A stretch of DNA of 24,700 nt from CAYYWP01 sp964475125 (GTDB lineage Bacteria; Desulfobacterota; Binatia; HRBIN30; CADEER01): the NCBI GenBank assembly GCA_964475125.1, contig CAYYWP010000043.1, positions 1 through 24,700 on the forward strand, read 5' to 3'. Within the stretch, counting starts at the first letter, position 1. Each line of letters opens with the position of its first letter. The notes under the pieces are model-generated. The model searched no databases. It was not told the DNA's origin and saw only the letters and a list, made by a program, of their open reading frames with translations. Positions 1 through 7,366 of the stretch are shown here, piece by piece. A program made the position numbers and the translations under genes.

Positions 1-1310
1 TCAACTGGGGAAATCCAATCGCCGTCGATGGGGAGATGTAATTGTCGCTCAGCAGCCACAGGCTTGGGATGATCAAACACCTCGCCCATCTCCATGCGTC
101 CGAGCTCAACCGTCCCCTGTTCATTGATGAACTCGGTCTCGGTCCAGATGGACTTGGCCTTGGTAGTACTCTTTCGAGACTTCTCGTAGATGTTCCACTG
201 GCCATCACGTCGCTTCTTGGCCACCAGTACGGGTGACTTGGCTTCCAGATCGCACTTACCGACCTTCTCGGTTCCCCACCTCCAGCAGCCTTCCTCTCCC
301 TCGCTGTTGAGCGGGACGACCTTGATGCAATCGGCACCTTCGATGCGAACGAGCGACACGCGCGAATATCCGCATTCATCGATGGATTTGGGCAGCACGT
401 AAATCGGATAGAACAAATTCGGGCGATTGAACCGCCCAAATTTCGGGTTCCGATTGCGGAGTTCCCACAGGTCAAACGGACCCATCGAGTCGTTGAATGG
501 CAGTGCGTCAGCCGCTTTTTCAAGCTCGTTCAGTTCGAGGTCGTCTCCCTTTGAATAAAGAACCAGAAACTCATGGGTCTTCGCGATTTGCTTGTAGGTC
601 TGTCCGCGCTTGTTTGACTGCACGATAACTTGCGCTTGGAACTGTTCTTCGCCGAACACCTCGTCAAGAATGCGCCGAAGGTTGCCTACCTCCGTATCGT
701 CAATTGACACGGCAATGATGCCGTCGCTGGCCAATAATGTGCGCGCGAGCTTGATTCGGGGATACATCATGTTGAGCCAGGTTGTATGGAATCGGCCCGA
801 AGCCTCGGTGTTGGATGAGATCTTGAAGCCTTCTTCATTCACTTGGCCGGTATAGCGGAGATAGGTCGACAGGTTGTCGTCGTACTTGTCGGGATACACA
901 AAGTCGTTGCCCGTGTTGTATGGTGGGTCGATGTAGATGAGCTTCACCTTCCCCGAGTAGCTCTTCTGCAGGAGCTTGAGCACCTGGAGGTTGTCCCCCT
1001 CGATCATCAGGTTCTGTGTGGTGTCCCAGTCGACGCTGTCCTCGGGGCAGGGGCGCAGCGTGCCGTTCGAAGGCGTCAGCGCCAGTTGCCGAGCGCGACG
1101 CTTGCCGTGCCAGTTGAGGCCGTACTTCTCCTCCCCTTCGTCCATCGCCCCGCCGAGGAGTTGCTTGAGCACGTCGAAGTCGAGTTCACCTTCTGTGAAC
1201 GCTTCGGGGAACAGCGCCTTGAGCTGCTCGACGTTGCCCGCCAGAACATCGGCGGATCGGGTCTCGGGGTCGTTGGCGGTCAGCTTCTTCATCGCATCCT
1301 CGAAGGTCAC
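1..1310 (-). CDS. Site-specific DNA N6-adenine methyltransferase (type III Mod-like), 3' end cut by window edge
   Basis: This gene would methylate adenine in a DNA recognition site as the modification arm of a restriction-modification-like system. About 436 codons are visible and the frame is still open at position 1. The catalytic DPPYNTGND motif lies near residue 130 in the context LIYIDPPYNTG, preceded by an IEGDNLQVL segment. It is followed by a TWLNMMYPR segment and a SIDD motif. A DHPKPV segment appears near residue 420, and in this beta-type layout it precedes the SAM-binding FxGxG motif, which should be just off the left edge. I chose GTG at 1310 because it overlaps the DUF4391 stop as GTGA; an ATG at 1292 is the alternative. 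The first part is GC-rich and the section after the DPPY motif is clearly AT-richer, which suggests a swapped target-recognition region. Confidence 0.93.
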   Translation of the reverse strand, partial: MTFEDAMKKLTANDPETRSADVLAGNVEQLKALFPEAFTEGELDFDVLKQLLGGAMDEGEEKYGLNWHGKRRARQLALTPSNGTLRPCPEDSVDWDTTQNLMIEGDNLQVLKLLQKSYSGKVKLIYIDPPYNTGNDFVYPDKYDDNLSTYLRYTGQVNEEGFKISSNTEASGRFHTTWLNMMYPRIKLARTLLASDGIIAVSIDDTEVGNLRRILDEVFGEEQFQAQVIVQSNKRGQTYKQIAKTHEFLVLYSKGDDLELNELEKAADALPFNDSMGPFDLWELRNRNPKFGRFNRPNLFYPIYVLPKSIDECGYSRVSLVRIEGADCIKVVPLNSEGEEGCWRWGTEKVGKCDLEAKSPVLVAKKRRDGQWNIYEKSRKSTTKAKSIWTETEFINEQGTVELGRMEMGEVFDHPKPVAAERQLHLPIDGDWISPV

Positions 1311-2065
1311 AGTTTGGCTCGGACGGCAGAGTGTTCGGCCTGCACGCGTTTGATTTCCAGATTCAGCGCCACCTGTCGCGCCACTTGACGTTCCTTGCCG
1401 GCCGCGGCCCGCAGCTTGGCGAGCTGCGCATCGAGTCGCGCACATTCGGCAAGGGCCGCTCGGCGCGAGGCGGCCATCTCAGGCGATGACGCAACGGTGA
1501 ACGTCCCGGTCACTTGGGCCGCAAGTAGCGCCACGACGGTGTCCATCCAGCCCTGGTAGAGCGCAAACAGGTCAGCGCGCGGTTGCCGGGCAACAGCGAT
1601 CTCGCTAGCGAAAGCTGCCCCCACGCCTGGGCCAGCAGCGACAGCAGGGTCGGCAACGACCAGAGCTCCATCAAGCACCGTCGCTCCCGCCTCCCCCTGC
1701 GAGCGACGCTTGTGGGCGAGCGAGATCGTCAGCGCGTCGCCCTGCGTGGCGATGAGCATCACGGGGTACGGGACCGCGCGGTGGATGAGTTCGGCAAGCC
1801 TTGCTGTTTGCGCCGTGGCGCGGAGCACGGCCCTGAGGACCGCGATCTCGAGGTACTCGCGCGTGCCGTCGCGAAACTCGGGGACGCCTATGGTCGTGGG
1901 CTTGAGGGCGGCCAGCCACAAGACCTCCTCGATGCCCTCGTTGATCTTGCGCTTGTCGGCGGCCGTGGGCGCGCCGTTCTCCACCAAGAGCTTCTTCGGT
2001 ACGCGTTGGTCGACTCGCGCGCTCGGAGGCATGTCGAGCGCGGCGATCACGTCTGCCTCGTTCAT
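1307..2065 (-). CDS. DUF4391 domain-containing protein
   Basis: A 252-residue protein that I assign to the DUF4391 family from recall. The family is repeatedly found between a SNF2-type helicase and an adenine methyltransferase, and its function is unknown. The central segment, near residues 95-125 (PYPVMLIATQGDALTISLAHKR), is the recognisable family core. The C-terminal 60 residues are rich in Ala, Arg, Leu and Glu and probably form a coiled coil, so a scaffold or specificity role between the helicase and the methylase is possible but inferred. Its ATG overlaps the helicase stop by 4 bp (ATGA), and its stop overlaps the methyltransferase GTG by 4 bp (GTGA). All three genes are therefore probably translationally coupled and made in fixed proportion. 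Confidence 0.8.
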   Translation of the reverse strand: MNEADVIAALDMPPSARVDQRVPKKLLVENGAPTAADKRKINEGIEEVLWLAALKPTTIGVPEFRDGTREYLEIAVLRAVLRATAQTARLAELIHRAVPYPVMLIATQGDALTISLAHKRRSQGEAGATVLDGALVVADPAVAAGPGVGAAFASEIAVARQPRADLFALYQGWMDTVVALLAAQVTGTFTVASSPEMAASRRAALAECARLDAQLAKLRAAAGKERQVARQVALNLEIKRVQAEHSAVRAKL

Positions 2066-5000
2066 AGTGTCGCCTCCGGCAGGATGACCAGGAACGCCAC
2101 GACCTCGAAGTCGTTGATCCCGGCGAACTCCCCCTTGAGCGCGTGGGTGCCGCCCGGCGTGAAGAGGCTGGCGACAGCTCGCTCCTCCGTCTTGCCAACG
2201 ACCGAGGCGACCGCGGCGGCAAGCAGCCGCTGCGCGTGCTGCATGTCTTCGCCTTGCCGCGTGGCCTTGTCGAAACGTGCACAGGCCGCGGCGTCCGGCA
2301 GGTCGCGCCCGACGCAGACGCGCTTGAGCCGATCGAGGATCTGCTTGGCCTGGGGGAACGGCAGCAGCACGGCGCCGTCGTCGGCAACGTGAACGAGATA
2401 ATGCGGAGCAAGGGGGTAGCCCGGCTCGAACGCACGTCGGGCGGCGTCGCCCTCCGCCCGCAGGCAGAAGATGATGCCCGGTGGCACGTCGACATCCGAA
2501 GTGGTCGTGACGGCAGATGTGCCGAGAGGCAGGCGCTCAAGCACGCCCGGATGAGCTCGGATGTACTCGGCGAGGTCGATCCGAAAGTCGGTGAGCGTGA
2601 GGTCGGCGATCGACACGCCCGTGGAGAGATCTTCCAGGTCGATGACGGCGTCTTGCAGCTTGAGCAACTGCTTCCGCCGATACTCGAGGTCGTTCATCTG
2701 GTTGCCGGACTGCTGCTCGATAAGGTTCTCCTCGCCGGTGGCCGAGATATCGAGCAACACCATGCGGCCGCTCACGCGCTGCTCGAGGCCGATGTATTCC
2801 TCCAGCTCCATGTTGGGCCAGAAGTTGATGAGCTGGATTCGTTCGTTGGGGGAGCCGATGCGGTCGATGCGGCCGAAACGCTGTATGATGCGGACCGGGT
2901 TCCAGTGGATGTCGTAGTTGATGAGGCAGTCGCAATCCTGGAGGTTCTGGCCCTCGGAGATGCAGTCGGTGGCGATGAGCAAGTCGAGGTCACCTTCGCC
3001 CGCGAAGTCGTCCGGCCTCTCCTTTGCGCGCGGAGCGAACGCCGTGAGGATCGAGGCGAGGTCTTTTCGTAGGCGGGGCAGCGTCGTCTGGTTGCTGCCT
3101 GTGCCCGTGACCAGCGCCGCTTCGAGACCAAGAGTCCGCTTGCCCCACGGGGCGAGCTGCTCGTAGAGGTACCGAGCCGTGTCGGCGAACGCCGTGAAAA
3201 CGATGACCTTACGGTTTCCGGCGTTGATCGGGTTCCGGCACTTGTGCTCGATCACCTCGCGCAGCGCCGCGAGCTTGGCGTCGCGACCTGCGTCCACCTG
3301 GCGTGCCGCAGATACGAGCGTAGCGAGACGGTTACGGTCCTCGATCAGGTCCTGCTTCCAGCGAATTAGATCCACGTCTTTCAAAAGGACTTTGACCTTG
3401 CGCCCGACCAACAGGGTCTCGACGCCGGGATCCTCGATGTCTACATCCTCGATCTCGATCTCCTCCACGGACTCGGGCTGCTCTTCGATGCGCGCCAACG
3501 TGGCTTCTACGTCACGCAGCTGCCGCTCGACGGTAAGCACGAACGAAGGAACGGCGCTCTCCATGCGCTTGAGAACATTGACGCGCATCAGGTGAATCAG
3601 ACTTTCCTCGCGGTCGACCTGCCTGAAGAAGCCGGTGCCACCCTTGACCTCGGTGCTGTACTTCCTGTCATACGCCTCCTGCTTGTGAGGCAGCACGTAG
3701 CGCAGGGGTGCGTACGACGAGAGATTGAGGCGGCGGATCTCCAGGTTGATCTCCCGGATGGACTGGAACTCGCCGGCGCTGTCCACGTCGGCCTTGATGT
3801 TGATGGGTTTGAGGCGTGTGGGAAAGCGGCCAGTCTCGCTGATCCCGTAGTACTTCTCGACATGCTTTCGCGAGCGCGCGATGGTGAGAAGGTCGAGCAG
3901 CGTGAAGTAGTCAAAACCGAGCATATCGACCAAGCGGGCTGGCGTGCGCTCGGCGTCGTCGAGATCGAGCCACCGATTGAACTGCTTCTGCGCAAGACGC
4001 GTGGTGCTGTCGATGCTGCCAATGCCGTGGTCGATCAGCGTTGTGTCGTCGCCTTCGGTGGCGAAGGCGATCTGGTTGCGAAGGTCGGCCATCCGGTTGT
4101 TGACTGGCGTGGCCGAGAGCATGAGCACGCGCGTCTTGACGCCCTCCTTGATGATCTTGCGCATCAAGCGGTCGTAGCGAGTCTCGCTCCCCACGCGTGG
4201 CGTCTTCTTGTTACGGAAGTTGTGCGACTCGTCGATGACGACGAGGTCGTAGTTGCCCCAGTTGACGTGCGAGAGGTCGATGTCGCCGGACAAGCCGCCG
4301 TCGCGCGACAGGTCGGTGTGGTTCAGGACATCGTAGTTGAAGCGATCGGGCGCCAGGAAATTGCGCCGGTCATTCGCTTTGTAGAGCGTCCAGTTGTCGC
4401 GCAGCCTCTTGGGAACCAGAACGAGCACGCGATCGTTGCGGAGCTCGTGGTATTTGATGATCGCGAGCGCCTCGAAAGTCTTCCCGAGACCGACGCTGTC
4501 TGCGATGATACAACCGCCGAACCTCTCGAGCTTGTCGATCGCGCCGACTACGCCGTCGCGCTGGAATTTATAGAGTTTCTTCCAGACCACAGTGTTGCGA
4601 ATGCCTGTGGCTGACTTGACAACTTGCTCCTCATCGAGCGCATCACCTCGCCCACCAAAGAGGTGATGGAGGATGACGGCATAGGTAGAAAAGGGCGACC
4701 CATGCGCTGCCAGCGAACGCAAAGCATCGATGAGTCCCTGCTTGTCAGCGTCCTGCGCTTTGAGAGATGCCCACTGCGAGTCGAACCAGGAACTCAGCAG
4801 CCCCGCCTCCTCGGTGGTCTCGGACGCCTGAATCAGGCTCAGCGGGTTGCCGGGTGTGATCCCGAGCCCATCGGTCGTCAAGGCGAAGGAACCGAGCAAG
4901 GCCTGCTTTGGAGCGGACGCCCCATCGCGCAGAACCATCGCACCCTGGGGTACCGGACCGTGAGCCCGACGCGCTTCGACTTTTCGTTCGATCCAATCCG

Positions 5001-5259
5001 CACACCGTTTGGCATGCCAACGCGTGTGCAAACGGTTACGCGCCGCCCGATCCGCGACCGTCCCGAGGAGCTCTAACTCGGCCCCCTCAGGTGGTAGCAC
5101 CAGGCGCGTATTCGCCAATTTGGAAAGTTCTTGAGAGACCTCGGAGAAGGCGAACAGTGACAGAGACATCGTGACCACATCGAGCTGGTTGCCCGGCGTT
5201 AGCCATGGGCGAATGAGATCGATCACCCGTTCCGTTCCGGTGTTGCGAATGATCTTCAT
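2062..5259 (-). CDS. SNF2/HepA-family helicase with degenerate PLD-like N-terminal domain
   Basis: A 1065-residue superfamily 2 ATPase, probably a DNA translocase for the defence module. Helicase motifs appear in order: Walker A ADSVGLGKT (about residues 253-261), Walker B DESH (343-346), motif III SATPVNN (382-388), motif IV VIVFTAF (about 685), motif V ATDCISEGQNL (about 763), and motif VI QRFGRIDRIG (about 794). An acidic stretch rich in Glu and Asp lies near 592-612. Residues 1-165 have the layout of the phospholipase-D-like domain found on related helicases, including a GSFALTTDGLG segment (123-133), but the usual HxK is replaced by QGAM. A GGGGGAG Shine-Dalgarno-like site lies 9 bases before the ATG at 5259. 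It is preceded by a small ribbon-helix-helix gene and overlaps DUF4391 by 4 bp. Confidence 0.93.
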   Translation of the reverse strand: MKIIRNTGTERVIDLIRPWLTPGNQLDVVTMSLSLFAFSEVSQELSKLANTRLVLPPEGAELELLGTVADRAARNRLHTRWHAKRCADWIERKVEARRAHGPVPQGAMVLRDGASAPKQALLGSFALTTDGLGITPGNPLSLIQASETTEEAGLLSSWFDSQWASLKAQDADKQGLIDALRSLAAHGSPFSTYAVILHHLFGGRGDALDEEQVVKSATGIRNTVVWKKLYKFQRDGVVGAIDKLERFGGCIIADSVGLGKTFEALAIIKYHELRNDRVLVLVPKRLRDNWTLYKANDRRNFLAPDRFNYDVLNHTDLSRDGGLSGDIDLSHVNWGNYDLVVIDESHNFRNKKTPRVGSETRYDRLMRKIIKEGVKTRVLMLSATPVNNRMADLRNQIAFATEGDDTTLIDHGIGSIDSTTRLAQKQFNRWLDLDDAERTPARLVDMLGFDYFTLLDLLTIARSRKHVEKYYGISETGRFPTRLKPINIKADVDSAGEFQSIREINLEIRRLNLSSYAPLRYVLPHKQEAYDRKYSTEVKGGTGFFRQVDREESLIHLMRVNVLKRMESAVPSFVLTVERQLRDVEATLARIEEQPESVEEIEIEDVDIEDPGVETLLVGRKVKVLLKDVDLIRWKQDLIEDRNRLATLVSAARQVDAGRDAKLAALREVIEHKCRNPINAGNRKVIVFTAFADTARYLYEQLAPWGKRTLGLEAALVTGTGSNQTTLPRLRKDLASILTAFAPRAKERPDDFAGEGDLDLLIATDCISEGQNLQDCDCLINYDIHWNPVRIIQRFGRIDRIGSPNERIQLINFWPNMELEEYIGLEQRVSGRMVLLDISATGEENLIEQQSGNQMNDLEYRRKQLLKLQDAVIDLEDLSTGVSIADLTLTDFRIDLAEYIRAHPGVLERLPLGTSAVTTTSDVDVPPGIIFCLRAEGDAARRAFEPGYPLAPHYLVHVADDGAVLLPFPQAKQILDRLKRVCVGRDLPDAAACARFDKATRQGEDMQHAQRLLAAAVASVVGKTEERAVASLFTPGGTHALKGEFAGINDFEVVAFLVILPEATL

Positions 5260-5301
5260 TCTATGGCTCTCCCCCGTGGTGGCGACCCCAAACTGAGTCC
5301 C

Positions 5302-5490
5302 TCACTTCTTAGAACGAGACCTAACCGACCAAAGGTCGGGAGCGCGCTTCGCGAGTTCAGCCTCAACCAAGCCGACCACCCAGCTCTGCTCCGTCGTTCC
5401 CTCGCGGACGCAGAACATCTTGACGGCCTTCTTCAGGTCGGCGGCGACCCGAACGTGAATCTGAGAACCCTTGGTTGATTCCGCGGCCAT
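5302..5490 (-). CDS. Small ribbon-helix-helix (Arc/CopG-like) protein, likely operon regulator
   Basis: A 62-residue protein with the pattern of a ribbon-helix-helix DNA-binding fold. A short beta-strand (SQIHVRVAADL, residues 9-19) is followed by two helices (KKAVKMFCVREG and TEQSWVVGLVEAELAK). Proteins of this type bind palindromic operators as dimers. The ATG at 5490 has an AGGGAG ribosome site 8 bases upstream. The gene lies 42 bp before the helicase on the same strand, so it is likely the first gene of the defence operon and may autoregulate it; an inverted repeat at 5530-5545 is a possible operator. An antitoxin or mobilisation-accessory role cannot be excluded from the sequence alone. 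Confidence 0.65.
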   Translation of the reverse strand: MAAESTKGSQIHVRVAADLKKAVKMFCVREGTTEQSWVVGLVEAELAKRAPDLWSVRSRSKK

Positions 5491-5529
5491 ACAGGCGTCT
5501 CCCTACTGTTCGGCGTCGAGCTTCGAGCG

Positions 5530-5562
5530 TGGTACCTTGTTACCAAGCGAGCATCAAGTCAA
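5530..5562 (-). promoter_or_regulatory. Candidate promoter and operator of the defence operon
   Basis: On the minus strand a TTGACT box (5562-5557) fits a -35 element. It is followed by the inverted repeat TGGTAACAAGGTACCA (5545-5530), with TGGTA and TACCA arms, about 40 bp before the ribbon-helix-helix ATG. The repeat would cover the -10 region, so a bound repressor could block transcription. No good -10 hexamer is visible, so the promoter itself is uncertain. The symmetry is seen directly; the function is inferred. Confidence 0.35.
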
Positions 5563-5688
5563 ACGCACCGATGTGGGACAGCCAATGGCGATGACCGCTC
5601 CGGCTCCAGAGGGGGGGTAATCAATGATTGAACTACGCAGGACGTCCGGCGTTCGGGTACAAAGCACGGCATCGGAATCGGATGCCTT

Positions 5689-6078
5689 ATGGACGTTGCG
5701 ATACGCTTTGCTGATGTGCTTCGAAAGCTCCAGGCCGCTCGGCTTGCCGAGGCGGAAGCACTGGGCGACCTCGCGGCCGTGCTGAGCAGCGGCGGGTCCG
5801 CGCCGCTGCCGCTGCTGGCCGCGGCGACATCGCAGATGAACGGCGAGCCGTGCTATCTCTCGGCGAAGCAGCTCGCAGAACGTATCCCGTACACGGAGGC
5901 CACGATTCGCAACATGGTCAGCAGCGGAGAGCTCGTCGAAGGTCGGCACTACTTCAAGCGCCGCCGCCGCGTCATGTTCTCCTGGCAGGCGATGCGAGAC
6001 TGGGTCGAGCAGCAGTCGATCGCCGAGACGGCCGCTCTTCCCCTGGTGAGGAATCGACGCAATGGGCATCCGGAGTAA
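5689..6078 (+). CDS. Helix-turn-helix protein, excisionase/AlpA-like
   Basis: A 129-residue protein whose C-terminal half (about residues 56-107) matches the small HTH domain of excisionase-type proteins: YLSAKQLAERIPYTEATIRN, then a basic wing (HYFKRRRRVMF), then SWQAMRDWVEQQ. Such proteins bend att-site DNA to favour excision or control element genes. The N-terminal 50 residues are Ala/Leu-rich and unassigned. A shorter protein starting at ATG 5836 (80 residues) is possible because neither start has a strong ribosome site. It overlaps the integrase start by 17 bp on the same strand, so the two are probably co-expressed as a recombination module. Confidence 0.75.
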   Translation: MDVAIRFADVLRKLQAARLAEAEALGDLAAVLSSGGSAPLPLLAAATSQMNGEPCYLSAKQLAERIPYTEATIRNMVSSGELVEGRHYFKRRRRVMFSWQAMRDWVEQQSIAETAALPLVRNRRNGHPE

Positions 6079-7366
6079 ATCGGGCAAGTTGTTTCTCGAC
6101 TTCCGCTGGAAGGCGCGGCGCTGCCGCGAGTTCACCGGGCTCGAAGATACGCGCGAGAATCGGCGGCGGGCCGAGGCCTTCTATTCGGTGATCCAGGGCG
6201 AGATCGCCCTCGGCACCTTCGACTACCGCAAGCACTTCCCCAACGGCGCACGCCTCGCCGACTTCTACCCCGACGACGTCCTCGTGCAGCGCGGCCAGGT
6301 GCCGATAGTCGGCGACTACCTCGACGACTGGCACAAGCGGCGCTCGCCCTTTCTGCCCGACGGGAAGGTTGCCGACGGCGCCGACCTGCATCCCTCGACG
6401 TGGATGCACGACGAGTCGGTCATCCGCTGCCACCTGAAACCGGCCTTCGGCGAGCTGCGCCTGAACCAACTCACGACGGCGCGCTGCAAGGACTTCCGCA
6501 AGAAGCTCCAGGACGACGAGCTGTCCGGCAAGACGGCCGGGAACATCCTCGGCATTCTGCACAAGGCGATGGCCGACGCCGTCGAAGACGGCCTGATCGA
6601 CACCAACCCGGTGCCGAAGCTGACGCGCCGGCGCCGCAAGGCGCTGATGCGCTCGAACTCCGATCCCCTGACCGTGGACGAGGTGAAGCTCTTCGTCGAC
6701 GCCGTGCCGGTTTGGTACCGCGACCTCTACGACGTCTGGTTCCGGCTCGGCTGGCGGCCGTCGGAGATTCTGGCGATCCGCTTCGACTGGCTCGACTTCC
6801 ACCGGCAGACGGTCCACATCAAGCGCGGTCGCATTGCCCGTTGGGGCGGCGTCGAGGCGCCGCCGAAGACCGGCGAGCGCGAGGTCGACTGCCGCTACGA
6901 CCCGGCGATCTTCGCCACCTTGCGCCGGCTGAAGCGGCGCTCGATCCAGACCGGCAAGCGCGACTTCGTCTTCACCGACGAAGACGGCCATCCCCTCTCG
7001 CAGGAGCGGCTGCACAAGAAAATCTGGCTGCCGACGCTGCGGAAGATTGAGCTGCGGGCGCGCGGGCAGTACAACATCCGCGACACCTTCATCAGCTTGG
7101 CGTTGTCGGCCGGCGAAGACCCCGGCTGGGTCGCGCAGGTGTGCGGCACGTCGGAGCGGATGATCTTCGAGCACTACCGCAAGTTCATGAAGAACCTGCG
7201 GCGCGAAGACGGGCGGCGGATCGCCGGTTTGTACTGGAGCCCGGGGACTGATGGGCACCGGATGGGCACCGAGGAGCCCAAGAAAATCGTAAGTGCTGGA
7301 AATTCCAGCCGGAAAGGAGTGGAGGCGGGGGGAATCGAACCCCCGTCCGGAAGTGATCGACGCTAG
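6062..7366 (+). CDS. Tyrosine recombinase (phage/island integrase)
   Basis: A 434-residue integrase that would insert and excise the island at ssrA. The N-terminus (residues 1-60, SKSGKLFLDFRWKARRCREFTG) resembles the arm-site-binding DUF3596-type domain. A SAM-like core-binding domain spans about 80-185 and the catalytic domain about 200-375. Catalytic residues visible are R232 (GWRPSEIL), K269 (PPKTGER), R340 (YNIRDTF, with Tyr in place of the first His), T363 in place of the second His, and the nucleophile Y372 (EHYRKF). A GAGG site lies about 10 bases before the ATG. The last 15 residues (420-434) are encoded on the complement of the tmRNA 3' end, and the stop codon lies inside ssrA. This places the crossover site within or beside the coding sequence. 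Confidence 0.93.
   Translation: MGIRSKSGKLFLDFRWKARRCREFTGLEDTRENRRRAEAFYSVIQGEIALGTFDYRKHFPNGARLADFYPDDVLVQRGQVPIVGDYLDDWHKRRSPFLPDGKVADGADLHPSTWMHDESVIRCHLKPAFGELRLNQLTTARCKDFRKKLQDDELSGKTAGNILGILHKAMADAVEDGLIDTNPVPKLTRRRRKALMRSNSDPLTVDEVKLFVDAVPVWYRDLYDVWFRLGWRPSEILAIRFDWLDFHRQTVHIKRGRIARWGGVEAPPKTGEREVDCRYDPAIFATLRRLKRRSIQTGKRDFVFTDEDGHPLSQERLHKKIWLPTLRKIELRARGQYNIRDTFISLALSAGEDPGWVAQVCGTSERMIFEHYRKFMKNLRREDGRRIAGLYWSPGTDGHRMGTEEPKKIVSAGNSSRKGVEAGGIEPPSGSDRR
7295..7309. repeat. Short perfect inverted repeat beside the att site
   Basis: GCTGGAA-A-TTCCAGC is a 7-bp perfect inverted repeat with a 1-base centre, 11 bp from the end of the tmRNA and inside the integrase 3' end. It could be a recombinase or accessory-protein binding site. 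As a terminator for ssrA it is weak because no T-run follows on the minus strand. Confidence 0.3.
7320..7349. other. Probable attachment site (island-chromosome junction) in the tmRNA T-arm and acceptor end
   Basis: This segment is the complement of the tmRNA T-arm and acceptor strand (GGGGGTTCGATTCCCCCCGC on the minus strand). The integrase coding sequence runs through it. Integrases of this type commonly recombine at the 3' end of tRNA or tmRNA genes and regenerate it. The exact core cannot be defined without the other junction, which lies outside the window. Confidence 0.6.

Larger units (their letters stand above)
1..7349. mobile_element. Genomic island inserted at the 3' end of ssrA (right end only)
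   Basis: A tyrosine integrase (6062-7366) with an overlapping small HTH gene abuts and enters the 3' end of the tmRNA gene (7320-7669). This is the classic arrangement of an element inserted into the 3' end of a tmRNA or tRNA gene. The cargo seen here is a helicase, DUF4391 and methyltransferase defence operon with a ribbon-helix-helix regulator. Base composition is mosaic: two hand-counted 60-base lines in the methyltransferase (361-420 and 541-600) are each 45% GC, against 67% at 1081-1140. The left boundary and the second att copy lie outside the window. I saw no duplicate of the tmRNA 3' end between 1 and 7300. Confidence 0.8.

Noticed and set aside
2143..4614. Two long plus-strand open frames opposite the SNF2 helicase
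   Set aside because: They are antisense shadows of a gene whose full set of helicase motifs is on the minus strand.
1..5490. DISARM or BREX assignment for the helicase-methylase operon
   Set aside because: None of the DISARM core genes or BREX core genes (pglZ, brxC and others) is visible, and the methylase is of the DPPY Mod type next to DUF4391.
5554..6135. Minus-strand open frame opposite the HTH and integrase starts
   Set aside because: It is antisense to the clear helix-turn-helix gene and has no protein-like features.
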